Source: JAJPKK01 sp963781195
GTDB taxonomy: Bacteria > Pseudomonadota > Alphaproteobacteria > Rhizobiales > Xanthobacteraceae
Reading direction: 5' to 3'
Assembly (NCBI GenBank): GCA_963781195.1
Contig: CAWAEZ010000015.1
Location: 35,644 to 99,643, forward strand
DNA: 64,000 nt
Shown here piece by piece: positions 54,576 through 64,000 of this stretch (positions are counted from its first letter, which is position 1; every line of letters starts with the position of its first letter). The translations under genes were made by a program, and so were the position numbers. The notes under the pieces were generated by a model, which worked only from the letters and a program-made list of their open reading frames with translations, was not told the origin of the DNA and made no database searches.

Positions 54576-55003
54576 TGATACCTCTCCTGGAGTTTAGGTT
54601 TTATCGATGCCGTTCCGTCGACACTATTCATCGATAAAAAAACCATATCATTTTTATCTCAGCGCGCAAGCGCACGCATTATGCGCGACGGTGATAGGGC
54701 TTGCAGGCGCCTCCGCCACCGCGACTCCGATCGGACAAGGGCCAGGAAAGCCAGATTTACAGGGGTTATCACGCCGCTTCGGGTGCTCGCGAGGTTGATC
54801 GCCGCGCCGCATTCTTTGCGTTATGCAGAGCCGCAATGACGAATTTGCATTCCGCAAGTACGAACCCGAATCGCAGTATGTAACGCTCATAAAATAATTA
54901 TATCATTTTTATTTTCGTTGGATGGCGGCCGAGGGCGAGTAGCTGTTTAAGCAATCACACACCCGCGCGGGTGGTTATGCCGCGCATATTCGCCGGCGGA
55001 CGG
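54576..55003. other. AT-rich intergenic region with repeated 13-mer
   Basis: This 428-base gap has no convincing gene. ATATCATTTTTAT occurs at 54645-54657 and again at 54900-54912, both in unusually AT-rich tracts for this genome. The first lies upstream of paralogue 2. An open frame at 54654-54890 on the minus strand has no ribosome site or similarity to the paralogues. Confidence 0.6.
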
Positions 55004-56089
<1,086 letters not shown>

Positions 56090-56272
56090 CGGCTAGACGC
56101 CGCAACTTGCTGATTTAGCTCGAGATTGCTTGCCGCACGTTACCTGTTTTGTATCGTGCTTTCGTAGCGTCTGGTCAAGTGAAGAAGGGGCGTGGGGTGC
56201 GCCCGTGTTCTGAGCCGCGGCAACAGTCATAGCGATTGACGTGCCGCGGCCTGTTGATGCTCTGCAGGAGGG

Positions 56273-57433
56273 TTACGCCGCCTTGATGCCCGTTGAACTG
56301 CGGATACGGGCGTATCCCGGCGCGCTGGGATCGGTCAGCGCTGCGTAGACTGCGTAAGCCGTCTCCTTGGAGCCCCCGAGCGAGAACGCGCCCTTCGGCG
56401 TGAACTTGCCCGCGATGCCCTCCCAGGTCTTATCGCGAGCCCAGTTTACACCAGCTAGCGTCTTGACCAGCTCGCGAGCTTTCAGTGCGCGGTCGCGGGG
56501 ATCGGCGATACCTGTAAGTGGGTTTCCGACAGCTCCCAGCGCCGCCATAGCCGTGGGTGAAGACGCCAAAGAGTGCTCACGGTTCTCGAATGCCGGACCG
56601 AATGCGTCAGCGAGCGCCGTAAACCACTCGATGGCCGTCACCTCCACCACGTCGGCGAACTTCTGATCAAGTGGGACGGGACGTGCGCCATATTGAACGC
56701 CGTTGATACCCTTCGCCATCGTCACGCACGCGCCGCGAAGGGTCGTGATGGTGACGATTTCGGGGTCGGATGTGCGGAGCTGACGCCTGACTTTGTTGAC
56801 CCGCCCGTTGAAGAAGGGAACGCGCCGTTCGACCTCGCGGCAGATGTGAGTGATTGGGTCTCGAGCGTCCATTCCAAGGCTGAGGGCCGCGTTAGGACGA
56901 ACACCAAGAGTATTGAGGTCATGAAACGCTTGGCGAGCCCAGCCCTGGTCCCGGCCGTGGTTGATGTAGACGGGCACGAAATCATGTTTCGTTTCCGGAT
57001 CGATGTTAGCCGCCTCATGGCGGGCCGCCAATTGCGTCTCGCCGTCGATGGCTATGAGCCTCTTATCCCATGGAATTTGGATGAAGCCGGTCCCGTCGTC
57101 GCGCATATCGACTTGGAGAAGCGTGTCGCTGTAGAGGGTGATCGGTGGAGTTAGGCCATCCACCTTGGATCTGATTGCACAGATATACTCGGCGTAAGGT
57201 CCTACATTGCGCTTTTTTGCCCCCTCGAACAGGCGCTGAACTTCTTCGCGGACATGACCGAGTTCTTGCAACTCATGAGAGGCATCAACCTTCTTCTTGT
57301 TCTCGGTGTCGCGCGGGTCGGGGGCGATCTGGAACAGTTGCGCTGCCTTAACGCGCCCAAGGAACTGATGATCGTCAATCGCAGAACCGGCGATGACGTG
57401 TCCATCGGTGGGATTGAGTGGCTTGGATGACAT
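56273..57433 (-). CDS. DndB-like DGQHR-domain protein
   Basis: 386 residues from the ATG at 57433 (AAAGGA upstream); an in-frame ATG at 57481 would add 16. The central AIDGETQLAARHEA is a DGQHR-type motif, and the following VPVYINHGRDQGWARQAFHDLN matches the DndB/DGQHR family, which in phosphorothioate systems acts as a regulator. Stand-alone copies are common on mobile elements. No dndC, dndD, dndE or restriction genes are nearby, so it is an orphan. The frame is intact, unlike the integrase. Function unknown; regulation or DNA binding is possible. Confidence 0.8.
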   Translation of the reverse strand: MSSKPLNPTDGHVIAGSAIDDHQFLGRVKAAQLFQIAPDPRDTENKKKVDASHELQELGHVREEVQRLFEGAKKRNVGPYAEYICAIRSKVDGLTPPITLYSDTLLQVDMRDDGTGFIQIPWDKRLIAIDGETQLAARHEAANIDPETKHDFVPVYINHGRDQGWARQAFHDLNTLGVRPNAALSLGMDARDPITHICREVERRVPFFNGRVNKVRRQLRTSDPEIVTITTLRGACVTMAKGINGVQYGARPVPLDQKFADVVEVTAIEWFTALADAFGPAFENREHSLASSPTAMAALGAVGNPLTGIADPRDRALKARELVKTLAGVNWARDKTWEGIAGKFTPKGAFSLGGSKETAYAVYAALTDPSAPGYARIRSSTGIKAA

Positions 57434-57840
57434 ACTAAGAGCGGTCCTTTGCCGCGGCTTGCTACTTGACCCAGTAGACATCGGGGGGCCGGAGCTCGTA
57501 TGATCCGCTTGTCAACGTAGATCGGCGAGCTTCGCCGGTTCAGAAGCCCGGTTGCTCGCTCGAGCGCCGGGCTTTATGCTTATAGGCATATGCCTGCCGT
57601 GATTGCAATAGCTCGAGTTGATTTTTTAGTAGCTCGAGAAGAACATTGTGTCTGCAGATTTAACTCGAGTGTGTTGCTCCCCTCCTCGAGTACCGCTTGC
57701 TCTTCGAGTAGGTGCGTCCGTTGAAGTATGCCCCATCGGACACATAAATCATGCTCGCCATGCCGTCCGCTAGGGTTGATTTCACCACAACGGACGATTA
57801 CTCTGCGGACAGGATCACAACGGTCATCCCGGGGCACCTC
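57434..57840. other. Intergenic region with clustered CTCGAG palindromes
   Basis: The 407-base gap between the divergent DndB-like and serine recombinase genes carries CTCGAG at 57559, 57612, 57633, 57664 and 57685, plus TTCGAG at 57703. Several lie in TAGCTCGAG. Another copy is at 56119 close to the left repeat. Such spacing suggests binding sites for a regulator or for the adjacent recombinase. Confidence 0.6.
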
Positions 57841-58479
57841 ATGGCAACCATCCTGTACGCGCGCGTCTCGACAGCAGAGCAGACAATCGAGCACCAGCTC
57901 GCCCATGCGAGGGGGGCGGGGTTCGTCATCGACGAGGTGGTCGCCGACAACGGGGTGTCTGGTGTCTCCACGCGTCTCTCGGAGCGCCCCGAGGGTCGTC
58001 GTCTTTGGGACAAGCTGCGCGCGGGTGACACGTTGGTGGTCCGCTGGGTCGACCGTCTCGGGCGCAACTACGACGATGTCTGCGACACCATCCGCCACTT
58101 CATGCGCCGAGGCGTGGTGATCCGCACGGTCATCAACAGCTTCACGTTCGACGGGGCGACCAAGGACCCCATGCAGCAGGCCGTGCGCGACGCACTGATA
58201 GCGTTCATGGCCGCCACCGCCCAAGCCCAGGCCGAGGCGACCAAGGCCGCCCAGCGGGCCGGTATCGAGCACGCGAAGGCTCGCGAGGATCGACCGTACC
58301 GCGGCAGGAAACCCAGCTTTGACCGTCGACAGTTCGAGACCGTGAGGACCATGCTGGGCCAGGAGGCCATCGGTGTGTCACAGATCGCCAAGGCGACCGG
58401 CTTGAGCCGGCAGACCGTCCACAGGATCAAGGCAGACCCCGCGGGCTCCGAGGCAGCGTTGGCGGCATGGGGGCTCTGA
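57841..58479 (+). CDS. Serine recombinase, resolvase/invertase family
   Basis: 212 residues. Catalytic Ser10 in YARVSTAEQ, then DNGVSGVSTRLSERPEG, WVDRLGRNYDDV with the active-site Arg, and a C-terminal helix-turn-helix GVSQIAKATGLSRQTVHRIK. Size and layout match small resolvases/invertases such as Pin and Hin rather than large integrases. The upstream frame is open from 57751, but the family start is at 57841. CTCGAG palindromes upstream may be its sites. Intact, so possibly active on element DNA. Confidence 0.92.
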   Translation: MATILYARVSTAEQTIEHQLAHARGAGFVIDEVVADNGVSGVSTRLSERPEGRRLWDKLRAGDTLVVRWVDRLGRNYDDVCDTIRHFMRRGVVIRTVINSFTFDGATKDPMQQAVRDALIAFMAATAQAQAEATKAAQRAGIEHAKAREDRPYRGRKPSFDRRQFETVRTMLGQEAIGVSQIAKATGLSRQTVHRIKADPAGSEAALAAWGL

Positions 58480-58815
58480 CGCGGTCACTTCGCCGCCCTC
58501 GGGACCGCAGGGATGGCAGGGTTCGTGGGGGCTGTGGGGTTTCTAGTGGCGTTCGAGATCGTGGTCTGCTCGTCGTGATCGCGGTGACGGTTGTCTTGTC
58601 GACGCGGCCGGTAGGTTCAGAAACGGGTCCCCTCCAGGGCGCGGAACGGCCCAATGACCCCGGTGCCCCACCTTTCAAAAAGAGGGGTCTAAACGCTGCT
58701 GCTACTCCACCCACATCAGCCGCGTCCCGCCCTGGCACGTCGTGTTCACCGCGCTGGGCGCTTGCCATGCTTGGGTATTCAATGCAGCGTAACCGTGCAT
58801 TTTTGGGAGGACACA
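58480..58815 (+). other. Non-coding stretch between recombinase and Bug gene
   Basis: No gene with a plausible start or family sequence is visible in this stretch of 336 bases. The last bases contain the GGGAGG ribosome site of the following gene. Confidence 0.5.
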
Positions 58816-59787
58816 ATGAATAGGCACCGGACTTGGCTCGGCGTGCCCCAACTGATTGCGAGCGCCCTTGCCGTTTTGCTCGTCATGATCGCCGCTGACC
58901 GCGCTTGGTCTCAGTCGAACAGAACCATCAAGGTAGTCATCACATTTCCTGCCGGCAGCGGCGGCGACTTACTCACCCGTGCGATGGCCGAAGAGATTAC
59001 CAAGGCGCACGGAACGCGCTTCGTGTTCGAGAACGGTGACCAGTTCCGTAGCGCCGAGGCTGTGGCTCGCGCCGCACCTGACGGCAACACGCTGCTCGTT
59101 ATCAACAACAACTTCACCGTCAATCCAAAGCTCCAGAAGCCGCCTTATGATCCACTGACCAGCTTTGTTCCGATCTGCAACCTCGCCAGCGGCCCTGTGC
59201 TGATCATTGCCGATGCCGCTGGTCCATTCCGTACACTTGGTGACTTGCTCGCGGGGGCACGAGAGAAGCCAGGGCAGCTTGCTATGTCGGGCACGGCTCT
59301 TGCTCCCCCTCAGATCGCCTTCGAGGTGCTCAAGCGCTCAGCGAAAGTCGATATGAGCTACGTGCCGGGAACAACTGGTGCCGCACTGAACGGACTGTCA
59401 AGCCAGAAGGTTGCCGCAGCGGTTCAGCTCTTTCTAAATGTGAAGGCCCAACTTGAGGCCAACAAGATTTGCGCACTGGCGATTACGTCGCGAAGCAGGA
59501 AATCGGTCCTCCCCGACGTTCCGACGGTGGCGGAGAGCGGGTTCCCTGGGTACGAAGTCGAATACTGGGATGGCGTCTTCACACCAGCCGGGACGCCAAA
59601 GGAGACCGTAGACCAGCTCTCAGGATGGTTTGGTGCAGCGGCAAAGGAACCCGCCGTGAAAGCCGTCCTTGAGGCGCAGACCTACGTTCCGGTTGGTGTG
59701 TGCGGCGCTGAGTTCGTCAGCTTCATTCACACGGAGGTCGGCGAGTTCAGCCGCATCGCTCGCGAAGCTGGGATCAAGGACGAGTGA
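58816..59787 (+). CDS. Bug/TctC-family substrate-binding protein carried by the element
   Basis: 323 residues. Signal peptide up to AWSQ, then TIKVVITFPAGSGGD, APDGNTLLVINNNF and LPDVPTVAESGFPGYEV. Third Bug receptor in the window but only distantly similar to the others; the usual NR(A/V)GASGN loop is replaced by FENGDQFRSAEAV. GGGAGG precedes the ATG. Presence as cargo on an integrative element, away from transporter subunits, suggests an accessory nutrient or signalling trait (inference). Confidence 0.9.
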   Translation: MNRHRTWLGVPQLIASALAVLLVMIAADRAWSQSNRTIKVVITFPAGSGGDLLTRAMAEEITKAHGTRFVFENGDQFRSAEAVARAAPDGNTLLVINNNFTVNPKLQKPPYDPLTSFVPICNLASGPVLIIADAAGPFRTLGDLLAGAREKPGQLAMSGTALAPPQIAFEVLKRSAKVDMSYVPGTTGAALNGLSSQKVAAAVQLFLNVKAQLEANKICALAITSRSRKSVLPDVPTVAESGFPGYEVEYWDGVFTPAGTPKETVDQLSGWFGAAAKEPAVKAVLEAQTYVPVGVCGAEFVSFIHTEVGEFSRIAREAGIKDE

Positions 59788-60576
59788 TGTCGCAGTGCGG
59801 CGAGCTGATGGAAGCAACTCGGTAGCTTCGAGCGCTCTGCGGAGCATGGAGCCCCGTATTCCTTGAGGTGGAGGACCAGGACACGGGAGTGGTTGCTTCG
59901 CGGCTACGTACGTCAAGGCCGTGCCCACCGCACACGCTCCTCGGGATCATTCCGTGTAACGCACGGTTCCTCGGGCGACCTGCGCTTACCGGAGGCATCG
60001 GCGCAGGCTGACAGCGCGGCGCACTGCCATTGCAGACCGCACCGGAGCGGCCACGGTCTCGTGGGGAACATGGTAGGCCCAAGGAGATGGGTTGGGTGGG
60101 GTATTGGGGTGGGCAGTCCCGTCAGGGGCATCGGCGCACGTCTGCCCATCCCACTGTGAGGACTATATACCTAAATGCGGAGGGGTCCAGGGTCGGTCTA
60201 CGGAGCGCGTAGGACCATTTTCCGCGCTTGGGCGTTGTCTCCCGCAGGCCGCAGCAGAAACCTTGTCAGCGGGCTCCATAGGACCCTGGCGGGCGCATCG
60301 GCAGTGAACCTGTCGATCTGTGTGCCGTGCGCTCGGGCTCATGAGAGCCCTGTGCCACCGCGGGAGCACTAACGTTTCACGTTACGCTCAGGTATCCTCA
60401 AGAGGAGGTCAGGCGATGTCGCTGTGTGCATCACCACCACCCCCCAGGTAGCAGGGCTATGTAGCCCCATGGTGGCCTGCACGCGGGCGGGCCATGGGCG
60501 AAGATAGGGGCGATGGCTGCTGACCGCCAAGGTTGTAAATCATCAATGACAGCCGCAAAGGCTGACTACGTCGAGA
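59788..60576. other. Gene-poor 0.8-kb stretch with one inverted repeat
   Basis: No reading frame here shows family sequence. An inverted repeat TGGGGTGGGCAG (60105-60116) and CTGCCCATCCCA (60142-60153) could form a 12-bp stem with one mismatch. Otherwise nothing is recognised. Confidence 0.5.
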
Positions 60577-61978
60577 TCAGCCTGAACCACCTTGCTTGGT
60601 TTGCACAACTGGCAGCGCCCCGGTGGCAATCTCGTAGTTCGAGCACAGCAGGTCTGTGGCGCTGGTTGCGTGATTTCGCTGCACGATCAGGCTGTCGTGG
60701 ACGCTCAAGCTCGGGATGCCCCGCTCCATCAGAGCGAACATGGTTCTCCAGATTGCCGCGCTCTCCAGGTACATCAGGGACCCCCATAGGGGAGGCTGAT
60801 CGTCGCTGCGTTCAGGGCAGCAAGGAGCGGATAAGCTTCTGCGACCGCTGCGCGGACGAGCGGGATCGGGTAACGCTGGCCCAGCTTCTTGCCCGTCTCC
60901 TCGCGGAACTCCCGGACCCGCTCCGCAGACCACTTCGTTGGCATCTCGGAGTTGCCGAACGTCGCCGCGATGAAGGCCTTCACCACGTCGCGGGCTTCCG
61001 ACCCCCCGCCGGACAGCAGGTCATAGGGGTCGCGATCACGCTGTAGCGGCCTGCCGCGCTGGGCATGGAAGATCGTGATGAAGCTCGCGCGGATGTCCAG
61101 TTCACAGACGGGCTCGCCGTCGATGGTCATCCTGAGCCGCTCCGGGCCAGGGAGGTGCTGGTAGCTGTCGTCACCCTGACTGACAAGCGCCCCCCGAGGT
61201 TCCATTGGAAGGCCGGGTGGCCGCCGACGTTAAACACGCGGATGTAGCCGCGGTGTGTTCCGCCAGCGATGTCGAACTTCGCGAGGAACTCGTTCAAATC
61301 CCGATCGGCTGTTCCATCGCTTCTAGTGCGCCGTCGCGGGCGAACTTGATCAGCTTGCCATCGACCTTCCGGCCCATCTGTCGCTTTGAGCCGGCACGTA
61401 GCACCAAGGGATGCTTCGGCATTCCAGTGCCGAAGTGTTCATCCGTCGTACTGGGGTCGACGCCGTGTGACGCCGCCAGGGCCAGAAGTGCCGGTTCTGC
61501 TCGGAAGCGCGTCGCGAACCCCCGGATTACCCCCGATGGGCCAACGTCGAACGCCCTCTTTCTCCGTCACGGTTTCAGCGACCGCAGCGCAGCTCTCACC
61601 GCCGGAAGTTGCGGCGCGAGACATCGCCGCCGGTGAAGTGCTGTGGGCTCGTGGATCGGAAGACCCAACCGTCACCTGTCGCTGCCGTCAGCAGATCAGC
61701 CACGAAGGCCCCAAGTGCCTGCCAGACTGCCTTCGCCTTCTTGATGCGCTTGCGTTTCCGCACGCCACCGACGGTCTCCGCAGCAACGAACCTACCGTAC
61801 AGCTCGGGCCTAGCGCCCGCGCGCCATCTGTCACCGCGTGGCGCTGCAATGCTGCGTACGAGGCCGCACGAAGCGCGCGAGGGTCGGGCTTCTCGATGTC
61901 CTCGTGGTCAGGGAGCGCACCGTCGGGATCGTCGCCCACGCGCTGTTGTTCGTGGTTGCCAGCGCCCGTCTCATCCAT
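60577..61978 (-). pseudogene. Decayed gene of about 470 codons, polymerase-like motifs
   Basis: Minus-strand coding sequence can be followed from MDETGAGNHEQQRV at 61978 to KQGGSG at 60577 only by changing frame several times: near 61800, 61620, 61340, 61180 and 60795, plus a stop in LRSLKP. Readable pieces include FVAAETVGGVRKRKRIKKAK, FRAEPALLALAASHGVDP, RGYIRVFNVGGHPAFQWNL, VCELDIRASFITIFHAQRG, FIAATFGNSEMPTKWS and SLSVHDSLIVQ. The E-D-x(3)-S block and VHDSLIV recall motifs A and C of family A or T7-like polymerases, but the length is too short for a full enzyme and no firm family is recognised. GGGGGAC precedes the ATG. Confidence 0.7.
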
Positions 61979-62120
61979 GCGCGTCCCCCATGAACACGCG
62001 TGCTTGTGCCGCGTCAGGGCGGTCGTGGACGATCCGCTCGCGCGTCAGCGCCCCAAGGTGTGCTTCGCGCGCCTTCGTGGTTCGTTCGGTTGCCCCGAGC
62101 CTCCAGGAGACCGCGCAGAT
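61971..62120 (-). pseudogene. Remnant of a small upstream frame
   Basis: The frame reading ATERTTKAREAHLGALTRE and IVHDRPDAAQARVFMGDAHG ends at TGA 61971, overlapping the ATG of the decayed gene by 8 bases as in a coupled operon. It has an in-frame stop upstream and no start codon, so it is probably a broken short gene. No family recognised. Confidence 0.35.
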
Positions 62121-62187
62121 CGACGCAAGCGCCGACCGTCCTCAGCGCTCGGACCTATTCGGCGGCCGAGGACGCTCTTGACGTTTA

Positions 62188-63818
62188 TCAAATCTCGTAA
62201 CGAGGGAACTTGCGTAGCGCGTTCTCCATGTCGAGCAGGGTGGGCGCGCCGTAGTTTCCGCCTTCCGTCTTCGGCACATGCCCTGTGATGGCATCTGAGA
62301 AGCGGTCCAGGATGTCGTAACGGGCCGCGCGCTGCTTGAACGTGTGCCTCCACCCATGTGTAGGCTGAACCTCACGGTGGACAATGCCGAGGGACCGTGT
62401 CCACTCCCGCAGATCATCGCGCGCTTGCGAAGCACGAGGCGTCCTTGGTTTGGTGGTATCGGCCGATACACGCACTCGCTCATCGGGGTTGTAGAACAAT
62501 GGGCCGTCGCCGCGCGACTTTACGTAGTCGAGGAAACCTTGGGCGATGACGTGTTCGTGCAGGGGCACCGTCCGGTCCTGCTTGGTCTTGATAGACCCCG
62601 CCTCTTGGGTCAGGTGAAGCGCAGTCATCCCGTCACGATGGATTACGTCCTGTTTGCGTAACTGGGTGATCTCTCCCGCTCTCGCGCCCGTGTAAGCAAG
62701 CAGCCATGGCACCCACCGCCGCAATGCACCCGAGGGTCTCCGAGTATCTGCGATAGCGAGTGTGCTCTTGAGGATCAGTGTCACTTCTTCGCCGTGAAGG
62801 CCTTCGTCTCTCGCCCCGGCGGTCTGCTCCTTGGTTTCTGGTTCTCTGGCACCTTCACGCGGGCCTTGACGAACGGGTTAGCTGAGATCAAGCCGCGGTG
62901 AACCGCCGACGAGCATACCGTCCGCAACGCGGCCACGTAGGTGTTCATCACGGTGAATGCCTTGCGCTTCTTTGTGACGAGCGTCGCAATCCACTTCTGT
63001 GCCTCATCCTCGGACAGGCTATCGACAGCGCGGCCATCAAGACGCTCATCAAGAACCTTGAATACCGGGCGGCGGCGTCGCACTGATCCATCAGAAAGCT
63101 GCGCGGCTGGTATGTACGCCGCGAACAACATCATCCCTGTTTGCGCCGAGGTGGCCTTGGGCTTCTTGCGGTCGAAGACAGGGAACGTGTTTACGCGCGC
63201 GTCCGGCGCATAGTCTCCACGCGCCCTTCGCTCCAACAGGTCGCACGCCGTGATGAAGTGATCCAGTATGCAATCGAGGAAGGCGGTCATCGCTTCCCTG
63301 GTCAACACCTCACCGCGGCTCGCCAGGAATTGCGCCGTCTTCGCTTCGTCAGCAAGGATCGGGCGCACCTCCTCGCTAATAGCCAGCATCCCCTCTTTCC
63401 CCGCGCTGCGTCGGGTCTATCAAAGGGTCACTGCTGTCCCATTCGGGCGTCGCGTTTAGGATGGCGTCAATCAGCAACGAGCTTCGCTCTTTCCACGCCT
63501 GAGGCTCACCTGGGTTCTCCTCGTAGGAAGCAACCCACCAGCGATACCATTCGCCAGCAAGGCCCTCAGCTTCTCGCTGTGACAGGTGGCGCGCTTCTCC
63601 ACGCTTCTTTGCCCGTAGAGGGGGGATGCGGCTCTCGACCTCAAGCAGCCACTCGCGATGCTTCATCTCCGCCAGAGGGCGAGCATCGGTGCTGGGCGCG
63701 TGGAAAATCTCCTCCCGGCTCTTGCGGTAGAGGGTGTGGTATTGATCACGCACGTCCGCAGGGATGGCCTTGACTGTGACTCATAGCCTCCCGACTTCCG
63801 CTTCTCTAAGAGTGCCAT
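62188..63818 (-). pseudogene. Tyrosine recombinase/integrase with multiple frameshifts
   Basis: Starts MALLEKRKSGGY at 63818 and should run to FPRYEI at 62188 (about 540 residues). It is split into four frames by one-base changes near 63780 (after GGYE), near 63395 (after DPLIDPT) and at 62784 (KAFTAKK then TLILK). The C-terminal catalytic set is recognisable: Arg in TGARAGEITQL, HGWRHTFKQRA with His and Arg, and GHVPKTEGGNYG with the nucleophile Tyr. The N-terminal part has a SAM-like domain (AFTVMNTYVAALRTV). It lies 105 bases from the right repeat. The breaks mean that no full-length integrase can be made. Confidence 0.92.
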
Positions 63819-63918
63819 CCTGAACGCCAATTTGTATCGTCCTTCTGTATCGGACGGCGGTTGGAATGTCTCGCTAAATCAGTAAGTTGTTGGCCCTGTT
63901 ACCGGATACGCTGGAGGA

Positions 63919-64000
63919 TCAAGCGATGATCTCCATCTCGGGGCTCGCCCAGGCCGCTTCCGGACCGCAGCTCGCCGGGCAGATCAGCCCCTCGCCGCGG
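63919..64000 (-). pseudogene. comM: ComM/YifB N-terminal fragment (continues beyond window)
   Basis: The last bases on the minus strand read RGEGLICPASCGPEAAWA followed by SPEMEIIA and then TGA, which is ComM sequence leading exactly into the MEIIA codons found at 56086. The TGA comes from element DNA. The rest of the N-terminal part should lie beyond position 64000. Confidence 0.9.
63923..63939. repeat. attachment-site direct repeat, right copy
   Basis: GCGATGATCTCCATCTC, identical to the copy at 56073-56089, next to the integrase remnant. With one mismatch the repeat extends to 20 bp. Confidence 0.9.

Noticed and set aside
54654..54890. Possible third small protein downstream of the AT-rich motif
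   Set aside because: No ribosome site, no signal peptide, and no similarity to the two paralogues.
61386..62288. 300-codon plus-strand open frame in the element
   Set aside because: The opposite strand carries protein-like remnants in several frames; this frame is their shadow.

Overview
The window is high-GC chromosomal DNA of an alphaproteobacterium. The his/hslVU/secB gene order, the aerobic-type cobalamin genes, and the many Bug-type periplasmic receptors point to Hyphomicrobiales (Bradyrhizobium/Xanthobacteraceae-like). This placement is inference from gene content; no rRNA or tRNA gene was seen.

Layout. (1) 0-10.3 kb: a catabolic block, nearly all on the minus strand. It holds a PQQ alcohol dehydrogenase carrying the lanthanide-type Asp, two Bug-type tricarboxylate receptors, hydantoinase/oxoprolinase subunits HyuB and HyuA, a LigI-like amidohydrolase and an alpha/beta hydrolase. 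(2) 10.6-11.4 kb: an SDR oxidoreductase. (3) 11.4-35 kb: a near-complete cobalamin pathway in a mosaic of strands (cobC, cbiB, cobQ, cobO, cobP, a cobalamin riboswitch, DUF1636, cobW, cobN, cobG, cobH, cobI, cobJ, cobK, cobL, cobE, cobM, cbiD, cobA, cobB, cobT, cobS, bluB). CbiD stands in for CobF. cobH and cobA each carry an apparent one-base insertion, and cobG carries an in-frame palindromic insertion. (4) 35-39.2 kb: a small cytochrome c, a heme/beta-propeller protein, a triple terminator, a class II aldolase and a radical SAM protein. (5) 39.4-50.7 kb: conserved core genes: secB, fxsA-like, Tim44-like, mltA, smr, hslU, hslV, hisB, DUF2628, hisH, hisA, hisF, hisE, coaA. (6) 50.7-55 kb: an olsB-like acyltransferase, a hybrid histidine kinase and two tandem paralogous small secreted cysteine proteins. 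(7) 55.0-64.0 kb: comM (yifB), split by an integrated element of about 7.85 kb flanked by 17-bp direct repeats.

The element carries an intact DndB-like DGQHR protein, an intact serine recombinase and an intact Bug-type receptor. It also carries a tyrosine integrase broken by at least three one-base shifts, and a decayed gene of about 1.4 kb with polymerase-like motifs that is split across several frames. It therefore looks like a decaying, probably immobilised element that has inactivated comM.

How the parts work together: the cobalamin block could make adenosylcobalamin from uroporphyrinogen III, including the lower ligand via BluB, with the main plus-strand operon under riboswitch control. 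The first block looks like uptake and oxidation/hydrolysis of small organic acids and cyclic amides. The palindromic repeats in cobG and near cbiD/cobA, and the 14-18-bp tandem repeats in several genes, show that this genome tolerates repeat insertion inside coding sequence.
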